Positions 24,553-32,311 of a DNA stretch of 50,084 bases are shown here, in pieces. The notes beneath the pieces were generated by a model. It did not search any database, was not told the origin of the DNA, and worked only from the letters and a program-made list of their open reading frames with translations. Every line of letters begins with the position of its first letter. Within the stretch, counting starts at the first letter, position 1. The position numbers and the translations under genes were made by a program. Source of the stretch: an uncultured Turicimonas sp. (GTDB taxonomy: Bacteria > Pseudomonadota > Gammaproteobacteria > Burkholderiales > Burkholderiaceae_F); assembly GCA_947854175.1 (NCBI GenBank), contig CANTYJ010000068.1:1-50084 (forward strand). Direction: 5' to 3'.

Positions 24553-25818
24553 ATGTCCATAACTGCCTGGATTGGTATTGCCGTGGTCATTCTCACTATT
24601 TGGGCTCTTATTAAAAAATATGAGACTAAGTTGGTATTAATGACTGCCGGTTTATTTCTTGCCTGCATTTCTCTTGATCCGATGGCCGCTTTGAATGCCT
24701 TTGCAAAATCAATGACAAACAACGGATTAATTCTTGCAATCTGCTCTTCAATGGGTTTTGCTTTGGTTATCCAAATGACAGAATGTGATATGCATTTGGT
24801 TAAGCTTCTTGCTGCGCCTTTGGCAAGACTTGGGTTTTTGCTTGTACCCGCAACAACAATCATCACTTACTTTATTTGTATCGCAATTCCATCTGCAGCC
24901 GGCTGTGCTGCCGCTGTCGGTCCAACTTTAATTCCTTTATTACTTCGTGCGAAGATTTCTCCGCAAGCCGCAGCAGCTGCCATTCTTGCCGGAACATTCG
25001 GCTCCATGCTATCCCCGGGACTTTCTCATAATGCATTTGTCGCCAAAATGTCAGGATTGGATGTGATGCAAACAATCGCTGTTCACATGAACTACACGCT
25101 GGTATGCGGTGCCATTTCTGTCATCGGTGTCACAATTATGTGTTATCTCATGAAAGACTATGGCGTCGAAAGCAAACAAGAGGAAGTATTAGTTGCAGAA
25201 TCTGAAAAAACGCCGCAGGTAAACATCCTGAAAGCTCTAGCTCCTTTAATACCTGTTTTAATCCTCGTGATTGGCAACCTCTGGGTTCCCCTTCTAAAAA
25301 CCGGGGTGGCACAAGCGATGGTAATCGGTGCTATTTACACTCTTGCAATTTGCAGGGTCAATCCTCAGGACTTTTCCAAAAAATTTTTCAAGGGTATGGG
25401 AAATGGTTATGGTCAGGTGCTCGGTATCATCATCACAGCCGGTGTTTTTGCAGCAGGCTTGAAATCCTGTGGTCTTATTGATGCCTTTATCCAGGTATTG
25501 AAGGGCTCTAATGAAATTGCCCGCTGGGGTGGCTCGATAGGACCATTTGTCATGGGAGTTATCACAGGATCAGGAGATGCGGCCGCTTTTGCTTTTAATG
25601 AAGCTGTCACACCTCATGCCAAAGAGTTTGGTATGGAAATTCCAACCCTAGGCATGATGGCAGCTCTCTCAGGCGCACTCGGCCGGACAATGAGCCCAAT
25701 CTCGGGTGTAGCTATCGTTATCTGTGGATTAGCTTCTGTTAACCCAATCGAACTAACTAAACGCTTATGTGTACCAATGGTTGTAGCCGTTATATTTGTC
25801 GCATTGGCCATGGTCTAA
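24553..25818 (+). CDS. DcuC-family anaerobic dicarboxylate-type carrier
   Basis: A 421-residue membrane protein with roughly 12 helices. Recognisable segments are SMTNNGLILAICSSMGFALV, AIPSAAGCAAAVGPTLIPLL, AGTFGSMLSPGLSHNAFVAK, VITGSGDAAAFAFNEAVTPH and SGALGRTMSPISGVAIVI. DcuC carriers exchange C4-dicarboxylates such as succinate under anaerobic conditions, but divergent members serve other acids. AAGGAG lies 6 bases before the ATG. The amidohydrolase gene follows after 12 bases with its own AAGGAG. The substrate here may therefore be an acylated amino acid or its product rather than succinate. Confidence 0.85.
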   Translation: MSITAWIGIAVVILTIWALIKKYETKLVLMTAGLFLACISLDPMAALNAFAKSMTNNGLILAICSSMGFALVIQMTECDMHLVKLLAAPLARLGFLLVPATTIITYFICIAIPSAAGCAAAVGPTLIPLLLRAKISPQAAAAAILAGTFGSMLSPGLSHNAFVAKMSGLDVMQTIAVHMNYTLVCGAISVIGVTIMCYLMKDYGVESKQEEVLVAESEKTPQVNILKALAPLIPVLILVIGNLWVPLLKTGVAQAMVIGAIYTLAICRVNPQDFSKKFFKGMGNGYGQVLGIIITAGVFAAGLKSCGLIDAFIQVLKGSNEIARWGGSIGPFVMGVITGSGDAAAFAFNEAVTPHAKEFGMEIPTLGMMAALSGALGRTMSPISGVAIVICGLASVNPIELTKRLCVPMVVAVIFVALAMV

Positions 25819-25830
25819 AGGAGAACTTAA

Positions 25831-27099
25831 ATGAACTACAAAAAGAATCTTGTAACTCTTCGTCGGGAACTTCATCAAATTCCGGAAATGGGCTGGGGTG
25901 AATTCAAGACTACTGCAAAAATTATTTCCATTCTTGATAACCTTGGTTGGAAAGTCTACACAGGACTACAACAGGTTGGTATTGAACGGGTAATGGGCCG
26001 CAATATTGAGTTTGTCGAAAAAAGTATTAAACGAGCAAGAGAATCCGGAGTGTCTGAAGAGATTCTTGAAAGAATCCAAGGTTACACAGGATGCATCGCG
26101 GAATTCGACACCGGTAGAGAAGGACCCGTCACGGCTTTGCGTTTCGACATCGATTGTGTCGGCGTAGAAGAAACAGATTCTCCCGAGCATCTCCCGAACA
26201 AGGAGAACTTCCGTTCGTGTCATCCTGAAGCCATGCATTCATGCGGACATGACGGTCACACTTCCGTCGGATTGAACGTAGCTCAATGGGTCATCGAGAA
26301 CAAAGAGCAGTTGAAAGGTACCATTAAGTTAATTTTTCAGCCGGCTGAAGAAGGCGTCCGTGGCGGAGCCGCCCAGGCTGCAAGTGGCTTACTCGACAAT
26401 GTAAATTATTTACTTGGCGCTCATTTGGCAATGATGTGTCCTACCGGAGAAGTCTGCCTTTATCCAACAGGTCTACTCTCAACCACCAAATTAGATGTAA
26501 GACTCAAAGGAGCGCCGGCTCATCCAACAATGAGTCCGCATTTAGGCAGAAATGCTTTAGCTTGTGCATGCACTACCGTCAGTGAGCTACTTGGAATGGC
26601 TCGACACGGTAAAGGTTTAGGATGTATTAATGTCGGTTTAATGCAAGCCGGTGAATGCCGTAATGTCATTCCTGTTCACGCCACTATTCAAATGGAGGTC
26701 AGAGGAGAAACTGACGAGATCAACAATTTTATGGTCGAGCAGGCTTGCAGAATAGTTAAAGGAACAGCCTTAGCCTATGACGTCGCCTACGAAATTGAAA
26801 AAGTTGGCGAAGGCGGTGAATTAAGAAACGATCCTGAACTCGCTCAATTAGTCGGAGAAATTGCCAAAGATGTTCCAAGTTGCGACCATGTCGTTGAGAG
26901 GAAGAAAATCGGCTGTTCTGAAGACTTCACATTGTTAGCATCCCGCGTTCGTGCCCACGGAGGCAAAACTGAGTTTTTTGTCGTCGGAGCCGACAGAACT
27001 GCAGCTCATCATCAAAGAGAGTTCGACTTTGATGAAAAAGGCATGGAAACTGCATTCGATATCTTCACAGGTTGCCTGCTTAAACTAAACAAGAAATAA
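25831..27099 (+). CDS. M20-family amidohydrolase, AbgA-like
   Basis: A 422-residue metallopeptidase-fold hydrolase. Its N-terminal half shows RRELHQIPEMGWGEFKTTAK, TALRFDIDCVGV and the metal motif MHSCGHDGHTS (Cys138, His140, His143), then FQPAEEGVRGGA with Glu173/Glu174. The late blocks SEDFTLLASRV and AAHHQREFDFDEKGM are as in AbgA, the catalytic partner that cleaves p-aminobenzoyl-glutamate. No abgB-like partner gene is nearby. Pairing with a DcuC-type carrier instead of AbgT suggests another N-acyl substrate. It acts in the cytoplasm and ends at a strong terminator. Confidence 0.88.
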   Translation: MNYKKNLVTLRRELHQIPEMGWGEFKTTAKIISILDNLGWKVYTGLQQVGIERVMGRNIEFVEKSIKRARESGVSEEILERIQGYTGCIAEFDTGREGPVTALRFDIDCVGVEETDSPEHLPNKENFRSCHPEAMHSCGHDGHTSVGLNVAQWVIENKEQLKGTIKLIFQPAEEGVRGGAAQAASGLLDNVNYLLGAHLAMMCPTGEVCLYPTGLLSTTKLDVRLKGAPAHPTMSPHLGRNALACACTTVSELLGMARHGKGLGCINVGLMQAGECRNVIPVHATIQMEVRGETDEINNFMVEQACRIVKGTALAYDVAYEIEKVGEGGELRNDPELAQLVGEIAKDVPSCDHVVERKKIGCSEDFTLLASRVRAHGGKTEFFVVGADRTAAHHQREFDFDEKGMETAFDIFTGCLLKLNKK

Positions 27100-27131
27100 A
27101 TATTTCGTGTGACAGTTGGTTATTGACTTTT

Positions 27132-27157
27132 GGCCGGATTTTTCCGGCCTTTTTTTA
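27132..27157 (+). terminator. Rho-independent terminator after the amidohydrolase gene
   Basis: GGCCGGA-TTTT-TCCGGCC (27132-27149) with a 7-bp stem, followed by an uninterrupted T-run. Confidence 0.92.
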
Positions 27158-27289
27158 TCAGATGGACCTATAGAACACTATCCTTCTGGACGGTGATATA
27201 AAGCCGAATCTACATTTTTTACGGTCAGTCATGTTCTGTTGTTCAATGTACTGCTTGATAATAGAACAGGGAGCGTCTCCACCACTTAC
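27158..27289 (-). pseudogene. Possible relic of an IS200/IS605-type TnpA C-terminus
   Basis: On the minus strand a short open stretch reads VSGGDAPCSIIKQYIEQQ and continues about 25 codons to a stop at 27158-27160. IS200/IS605 TnpA proteins often end in a block like GGAPxxIIKQYIExQ carried on the last helix. No start or upstream HUH domain was found; a stop lies just upstream in the same frame and the neighbouring frame looks equally decayed. This is a weak, fragment-level match. Confidence 0.3.
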
Positions 27290-27411
27290 TATCTCGGTTC
27301 ATTACAAAATCAGCCTGTATATATGGAATGTCGCCATCCCTGTCATACCAGGTGGCATCTGAAGTAAAAACTTAAGTCCAAATGTCTTAATCAGCCAATC
27401 CCAAAAACAAT
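27290..27411. other. Unassigned intergenic DNA
   Basis: Between the possible TnpA relic and the next terminator I see no gene. Minus-strand open stretches (e.g. one reading DGDIPYIQADFVMNRD) are short and unrecognised; they may be further decayed insertion-sequence DNA. Confidence 0.4.
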
Positions 27412-27457
27412 GAAAAAAGTCCTTTCGCCGGAAAACTGTGATTTTGGGGAAAGGACT
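27412..27457 (-). terminator. Terminator after the VIT/vWA gene
   Basis: AGTCCTTTC (27418-27426) pairs with GAAAGGACT (27449-27457). An inner AAAA/TTTT pairing narrows the loop. On the minus strand the stem is followed by TTTTTT, so it ends the transcript of the gene at 27519-29924. Confidence 0.8.
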
Positions 27458-27518
27458 CAATCTAATCAAGCGTCTAGGTTTATCTGAAGAAAGCAAAAAG
27501 TGCCGCTATCCGCAGAAC

Positions 27519-29924
27519 TCAGAGCCCATAGCGTTTGAGAGCAAGTGTCGTATCAATATAGAATGACAGCATTATCGTTGCAGGATCAACATCTAAAGCT
27601 TTACCCATATTCTTTAATACTTCTTCAAACTCTTTATCCTTACGAAGGACACCGAGAACGTCTTTGAGATCGTTATCTTTCAGGATTTCGACATATGTAG
27701 CCATACGACTGTTAAAGTAAGATTCGTCATCGACCAACTCTTCAGGGAAATGAGAGATTAGAGAAGCTACGAGTTTCCTAGACCGATCAGCCAATTCTTC
27801 GAAGATATTTATTATTTCAATGAGTTCTTTGTTTCTCGAACCTTCTTCCTTAGCACGCGCTAACACTTTTTCTCTAAAAACAGACGGATTTTGGCAAGTA
27901 TAGATATCAAAGAAATCAACCAAAGCATTATCTATCTTGCCAATGCTAACTGAATTACAATCCCCCGGCCATTCAAGATATTCTTTTGCCTCCGGAAGCA
28001 GCTGTTTTAATACGATCGGAGAAGCTGGTTTTTCTTCGATTACGTTATCTTCTACAGAATCGTCATATTGATCTGAACTCAGATGTTGAGCAGATATTGA
28101 ATCACTATAAAGATCAGGTTTTACGGACTTGTTAAACATTCTTTGAGGCTTTGCGGCCCTGCTTGCTTTTCTACAGAGCATTTCTCCGGAAGCTGCAGGT
28201 GAAGCCATCCTGTAACACAACGTATTATTCATCCAATAATTATCTTTCACTACCATTTGAGGAACAACAGACAATTTAGCAATATCCTCCGGTTTATCTT
28301 CTTCTGCCCGCTCAATCACCAACAAGAAATTGGTTTCAGGTCCCGCTAAGTTATATTTCAGACCCAGTTGTCTTTGTTCATCAGGGTTTCTTGATTCAAC
28401 CATCCGGATATTGGCAACCAGCTTTACAAACGCATCACCAAAATCTTTTTCAAGCCTATGAATAGAGATTTTTTGATTCTCTCCATTAACCTTAAAATCC
28501 AATTCAACAGAGTCGATAGGTCCGTTTAAGAAGGCAGCACAATTGTAGGAATCTGCAGCAAAAATACTTTTATCCTGTTTGGACTGCCATATGGTATTTG
28601 ACGGCCACAAGACCCGAGGATTTTTTATAACAGGACTACGTAAGCGGTTAATAACACGGTGTGCTGCACCTTCCACATCGGATTGGCAATACACAGAATC
28701 GTAATAACCTCCGGTTCCAGACGCTATCGAAGTTAGAAGATTACCGTAAGGTGCCATTCCTATACCAATAACGAAAATCCGGCGTCCTGTTAATCGAGAT
28801 GCTTTCAAGACTGATTCCTTGTCCCAAACTTCGCCGTCAGTGATTAGCAAAATGGCACTTTTATCGCTAGTACCGGGAAAGCTTTCACCGCATACTTTTA
28901 ACGCTTCTGCCAATTCCGTTCCTCCCAGATCGGCAGAGATTTCTTCGATTACATCCTCCCAATCGCGATGAAGACGCCTCGTCACTAGTGGATTACATCC
29001 GGGCCAATTTACCCGGTTCGGCAATTTTTTAATTTGTACGGAGCTTCCGAAGCAATACAAACTGACTTTGTCTTTTCTTTTGAAGTTTTGAGCCAGGAAA
29101 GCCAACGTATTTTTAGCCCACTGGATTCTTGAACCAGTCATTGAGCCGGAACAGTCTAACAATATACTTAGATCTAAGGAATCTTCTGCAACATCCACTC
29201 TAGGAAGGAATGATGCGAGTGCTGCCCACTGTTGGCCATCTTTGGCTAAACACAACATGCCTGCGGACTTTGTCTCAACATCAATGACGATATCTGAATT
29301 AGCTTTTCCGCCGACAGTTTCAACTTTTATGTCTGCCCCTTCAATTGAAACCTTGATGGAATGTGTCGGAGAGGAAACTGCAGCCATGCCTCTTGCGTTT
29401 TTGATAATCAGTTCGCCTGTATATGCATAATCGGCAAATATGTTCGGCACGCATCCGCTCATTTCATCCGGCAACTCTTCCGGATCGGAAGCGAATCTTT
29501 CATCGAGAACTGTCGGAATCTTAATGCGCGTATTGTTTTCATTGAAATACACAAACTGCAGATATTCAACGACGATTTTTGCTTTCTCTCCTTTTTTCAA
29601 ATTGCCCAAAGAAGCTGTGCAGAAATCTTTATCCTGAATCTTAAGCATGATGGGAGAATCGCCTTCTTCCATGGCGTCTTCATATTTTTCTTCTGCCTCA
29701 TGCTTAGGAAGCGCTTTGGCCTCCCTGATTACGCCGTTAATCTCTGCTGAGAATTTAGTAATAACTGCTTTTCCGTACGGTAAAGGAAATGAATAACTAA
29801 TTTCGATAGTTTCATCGGTTGTATTTTCATAATGTTGAACGGAACGATAGGACAACACCGGTCCTTCTAGTGTTGCTTTCCACTGAATGGACTTCAATGG
29901 TATGGAATCTTTTTTATTTCTCAT
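27519..29924 (-). CDS. Cytoplasmic VIT and von Willebrand A domain protein
   Basis: An 801-residue protein. The N-terminal VIT (vault/inter-alpha-trypsin) domain spans about 5-135, with NTTDETIEISYSFPLPYGKA and AEEKYEDAMEEGDSPIMLK. A vWA domain begins near 250 with an intact metal-ion site: Asp257-x-Ser259-x-Ser261 in LLDCSGSMTGS, Thr336 in LGGTELAEA and Asp363 in LLITDGEVWD. The last ~300 residues are charged and include a predicted linker and a helical C-terminus. No signal peptide or membrane helix is visible, so it should act in the cytoplasm, probably as a protein-protein scaffold. It starts 3 bases after the MerR gene stop, with GGAG upstream. Function unknown. Confidence 0.88.
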   Translation of the reverse strand: MRNKKDSIPLKSIQWKATLEGPVLSYRSVQHYENTTDETIEISYSFPLPYGKAVITKFSAEINGVIREAKALPKHEAEEKYEDAMEEGDSPIMLKIQDKDFCTASLGNLKKGEKAKIVVEYLQFVYFNENNTRIKIPTVLDERFASDPEELPDEMSGCVPNIFADYAYTGELIIKNARGMAAVSSPTHSIKVSIEGADIKVETVGGKANSDIVIDVETKSAGMLCLAKDGQQWAALASFLPRVDVAEDSLDLSILLDCSGSMTGSRIQWAKNTLAFLAQNFKRKDKVSLYCFGSSVQIKKLPNRVNWPGCNPLVTRRLHRDWEDVIEEISADLGGTELAEALKVCGESFPGTSDKSAILLITDGEVWDKESVLKASRLTGRRIFVIGIGMAPYGNLLTSIASGTGGYYDSVYCQSDVEGAAHRVINRLRSPVIKNPRVLWPSNTIWQSKQDKSIFAADSYNCAAFLNGPIDSVELDFKVNGENQKISIHRLEKDFGDAFVKLVANIRMVESRNPDEQRQLGLKYNLAGPETNFLLVIERAEEDKPEDIAKLSVVPQMVVKDNYWMNNTLCYRMASPAASGEMLCRKASRAAKPQRMFNKSVKPDLYSDSISAQHLSSDQYDDSVEDNVIEEKPASPIVLKQLLPEAKEYLEWPGDCNSVSIGKIDNALVDFFDIYTCQNPSVFREKVLARAKEEGSRNKELIEIINIFEELADRSRKLVASLISHFPEELVDDESYFNSRMATYVEILKDNDLKDVLGVLRKDKEFEEVLKNMGKALDVDPATIMLSFYIDTTLALKRYGL

Positions 29925-29927
29925 CGT

Positions 29928-30341
29928 TTAATCTCCGATATCGTTTAGCTTGTCTACTACCTGACAAATTTCTTCCGCTAATGTTCTGAGCTTGTCTGCA
30001 GATATCTTCGCTTTTTGACTATCTACAACAAGCGTCAGTCCTTTGCCCAAACAAATATGAGTACACACTGAGATACTGCCGACCGCCGGTTCTGAGTTAG
30101 CTGTTTCTTCTTCCCTGTAGGTTTTTATTTCTTTAAGCGGAACGTGTTTTCCGGACAGTCGTTTGATTTTTAAGAGTGTCTCTAAATGTTCGTCGGTGTA
30201 GTAAGAGCCTCTTTTTTCACCACAGGGTGGCGGCAAAAGATTTTTCTGAATGTAGAAGCGGATAGTTCTTCTGGAGATACCCGTCATTTGGCTTAATTGT
30301 TCCAGGCTATATGTCTGCTGGTTACTGAGATCTGTTTCCAA
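29928..30341 (-). CDS. MerR-family transcriptional regulator (probable TTG start)
   Basis: An N-terminal MerR helix-turn-helix: YSLEQLSQMTGISRRTIRFY followed by IQKNLLPPP and RGSYYTDEHLETLLKIKRL. After about residue 80 the C-terminal region (VGSISVCTHICLGKGLTLVV and a helical end) is not a known MerR effector domain. An ATG at 30389 is in frame, but a TATAAT (minus strand, 30369-30374) lies downstream of it and GGAGAA precedes TTG 30341, so TTG is preferred (137 aa). The vWA gene follows at once, making a two-gene unit; the MerR protein likely controls it. Confidence 0.82.
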   Translation of the reverse strand: METDLSNQQTYSLEQLSQMTGISRRTIRFYIQKNLLPPPCGEKRGSYYTDEHLETLLKIKRLSGKHVPLKEIKTYREEETANSEPAVGSISVCTHICLGKGLTLVVDSQKAKISADKLRTLAEEICQVVDKLNDIGD

Positions 30342-30368
30342 GATACTTCTCCGTTTTCTGACAGCATT

Positions 30369-30374
30369 ATTATA
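30369..30374 (-). promoter_or_regulatory. Candidate -10 box for merR-vWA
   Basis: Minus-strand TATAAT placed about 28 bases before the preferred TTG start. It decides against the upstream ATG as start. A -35 box at the long spacing typical of MerR-regulated promoters is not clear. Confidence 0.4.
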
Positions 30375-30483
30375 CGCTAATAGTGTCATATAATATATTT
30401 TTGAACAGGTTATTGGTTCTATCGTTTTATATGTTTTCAGAACTCAGTAAAATCAAGCAACTAACTAATTCGGTTCACCTTCA

Positions 30484-30732
30484 ATGGCAGTTCCATTATT
30501 AATCGAAAAATATAAAAAACTACGCTCTGAGCCCGCCTGGAAACTTTTGGCTGCGGATACAGCGCCGGAGATCCTTGCTATTTTGCAAACGTTGCTTTTT
30601 GATACTGACAGACGTTTAAAAGAATCTGTCATGATTGAAAAGCTCCTGCGCATTTATAACAACATGGAAACGGGAACTGTCACCCGTGAAACAGTCACTT
30701 CCAAGATCCGAGAGCATTTTTATCAGAGCTGA
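30484..30732 (+). pseudogene. jetA: JetA (DUF3375) N-terminal fragment of a Wadjet system
   Basis: 82 residues beginning MAVPLLIEKYKKLRSEPAWK then LLAADTAPEILAILQTLLFD, matching the conserved start of the Wadjet kleisin-like subunit JetA (LRxxPAWxLLxADxAPxILAFL). Full JetA proteins are several hundred residues; this one stops after REHFYQS at TGA 30730-30732 just where a different Jet gene takes over in another frame. It is therefore a truncated remnant. JetA normally works with JetB and JetC as an SMC-type complex that recognises circular plasmids. Confidence 0.7.
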
Positions 30733-31208
30733 GTTTTTTAGATCATTGTTCTCTTCCGTTGTCATCCCTGGTTAATCCTCCAAAACGTCTAATTATCATC
30801 GAGAACTTACAAACCGGCTTAGCTCTCACACAGATTCCGTCTGATACAGCCATTATCCTGGGACTGGGATTTGGTGTGAAAAAATTAGCTTCTCTATCTT
30901 GGATTTCTTCTGTACCGATTATCTATTTCGGTGATTTGGACAAGCATGGGCTGAGAATTTTATCGATGGTCAGGGGGGTTGCTCCGCAGATTCAATCTGT
31001 TCTGACGAATATTGAAACTTTTAAGAAATTTGAGAGATTCGCTATAGATGATCCGACAACAACGATATTTGAAAGCGAACCACAGTATCTAACACCGGAA
31101 GAGCATCAGTTATATGCACTACTAACCGGCGAAGGAAAGAGATTGGAGCAAGAAAGGATTCCATTGGCTTTTATAGAGGGTGAAATTCAAAAAAGAATTA
31201 AAATATGA
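30723..31208 (+). pseudogene. jetD: JetD C-terminal fragment (Toprim-type nuclease) of a Wadjet system
   Basis: About 161 residues in a frame different from the jetA fragment. They read LPLSSLVNPPKRLIIIENLQ, then SDTAIILGLGFGVKKLASLS, IIYFGDLDKHGLRILSMVR and near the end LTPEEHQLYALL and RLEQERIPLAFI. This matches the DUF2220 C-terminal half of JetD, the Wadjet nuclease; the Toprim-like Glu (IIEN) and Asp-x-Asp (GDLDKHG) are present. The N-terminal half is missing. A TTG at 30759 could start a product of 149 aa. The junction with jetA lies about 30690-30730. Confidence 0.7.
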
Positions 31209-31269
31209 AAGACCATAGTGCTTGATAACACTACTGTATAAACAAGGCGAATTCTCACGAAACAATTCT

Positions 31270-32202
31270 TCAAACACTCTCATTAGCCCATTCCAGAAAA
31301 AGGCTCCTGAACCACTTATGAGCTGGATCTCGATGTCTGAGATCGGACCATATAATTGCCATCTTGGTATCTTTTAGAGACAACCCTTTGGGTAAAGATA
31401 AAGTTGCCAACGAAGGATACAAAGAACAAGCTGTCTTTGCGCTTCTTGTGGTGCAAATAAGTATTAGATCGCTGCTTGCTATAGTTTTCCAAGCCATATC
31501 GGGTCTATCAGTTTTAAAGAAAATTTTTGAATTCTTATGTCGGCCTGAAAAAATTTCATCATCTGGAGATAACCAATCTTGTTTTCGTCCGGAAGATAAG
31601 CTTACTCTCTGAAACTCTGTCAAATCATCTACAGTGATTTCCTGCTTCAGAGCTTTTTGGAATAATGGATGCTCCTTCCTTAACAGTATGCATCTTTTGC
31701 CTGCTCCCAAATCAGAGTAGTGGGCCTGCGGAGGCAAACCCACAGCTCTCCCGATAAGCAGATCTATTTCTCCGGTCATTAATACGGATAATGGATTGTC
31801 TGAAATGCTTACGTGTTCAACTGAGCACATTGGAGCCTCTTGCATTATTCTTGGCAAAACAAAAGCCATCATTGATGGCGCAAAACCGGGAGAGCAAGAA
31901 AACTTAAAATGCTTCTGGCACTGAGAAAGATCGAACTCTTTACTTCTGATACTTTCTGATAAATGAAGAAACTCTTCCAGCCTTGGTTTAAGCTGAAGAA
32001 AATATGACGTTGGAAGTAGTACACCTTTGGAAACGACAAATAACGGATCTCCAAAATACTTCCTGTATTTTTCCAACAAGCGGCTTGCTGCAGATGGGGA
32101 CAAGTCAAAATTCTCCCCACTTTTCGAAATCGCTCCTGTTTTCGAAATAGACAAAAGAAACGCGATATGACGGGAATTAAAGGGGTCTTCTTTTTTTTGC
32201 AT
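31270..32202 (-). CDS. LysR-family transcriptional regulator
   Basis: A 310-residue regulator whose winged helix (about 8-70) reads HIAFLLSISKTGAISKSGEN and LSPSAASRLLEKYRKYFGDP, followed by a LysR effector domain. It is divergent from the secreted split-barrel gene with a 109-base gap that contains ATTGT-A-ACAAT (32254-32264) and a TTGTGAC/GTAACAA pair, either of which might be its site. It likely controls the split-barrel protein and perhaps the porin. Effector unknown. Confidence 0.88.
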   Translation of the reverse strand: MQKKEDPFNSRHIAFLLSISKTGAISKSGENFDLSPSAASRLLEKYRKYFGDPLFVVSKGVLLPTSYFLQLKPRLEEFLHLSESIRSKEFDLSQCQKHFKFSCSPGFAPSMMAFVLPRIMQEAPMCSVEHVSISDNPLSVLMTGEIDLLIGRAVGLPPQAHYSDLGAGKRCILLRKEHPLFQKALKQEITVDDLTEFQRVSLSSGRKQDWLSPDDEIFSGRHKNSKIFFKTDRPDMAWKTIASSDLILICTTRSAKTACSLYPSLATLSLPKGLSLKDTKMAIIWSDLRHRDPAHKWFRSLFLEWANESV

Positions 32203-32311
32203 AGCAACTTAACAAAAAACGCAATTCCAGGCTTGTGACATTTGCTATTTTCTATTGTAACAATTCTTCATACAATCAAATCATTCTTTGTCCTCGTCCT
32301 TGGAGATTCTT

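Noticed and set aside
27302-27496. 64-codon minus-strand frame downstream of the vWA gene
   Set aside because: It passes through the vWA terminator hairpin and shows no recognisable domain.
32233-32263. TTGTGAC/GTAACAA pair as a LysR site
   Set aside because: One mismatch and a 17-base spacer are outside the usual T-N11-A pattern; noted only inside the gene entry.
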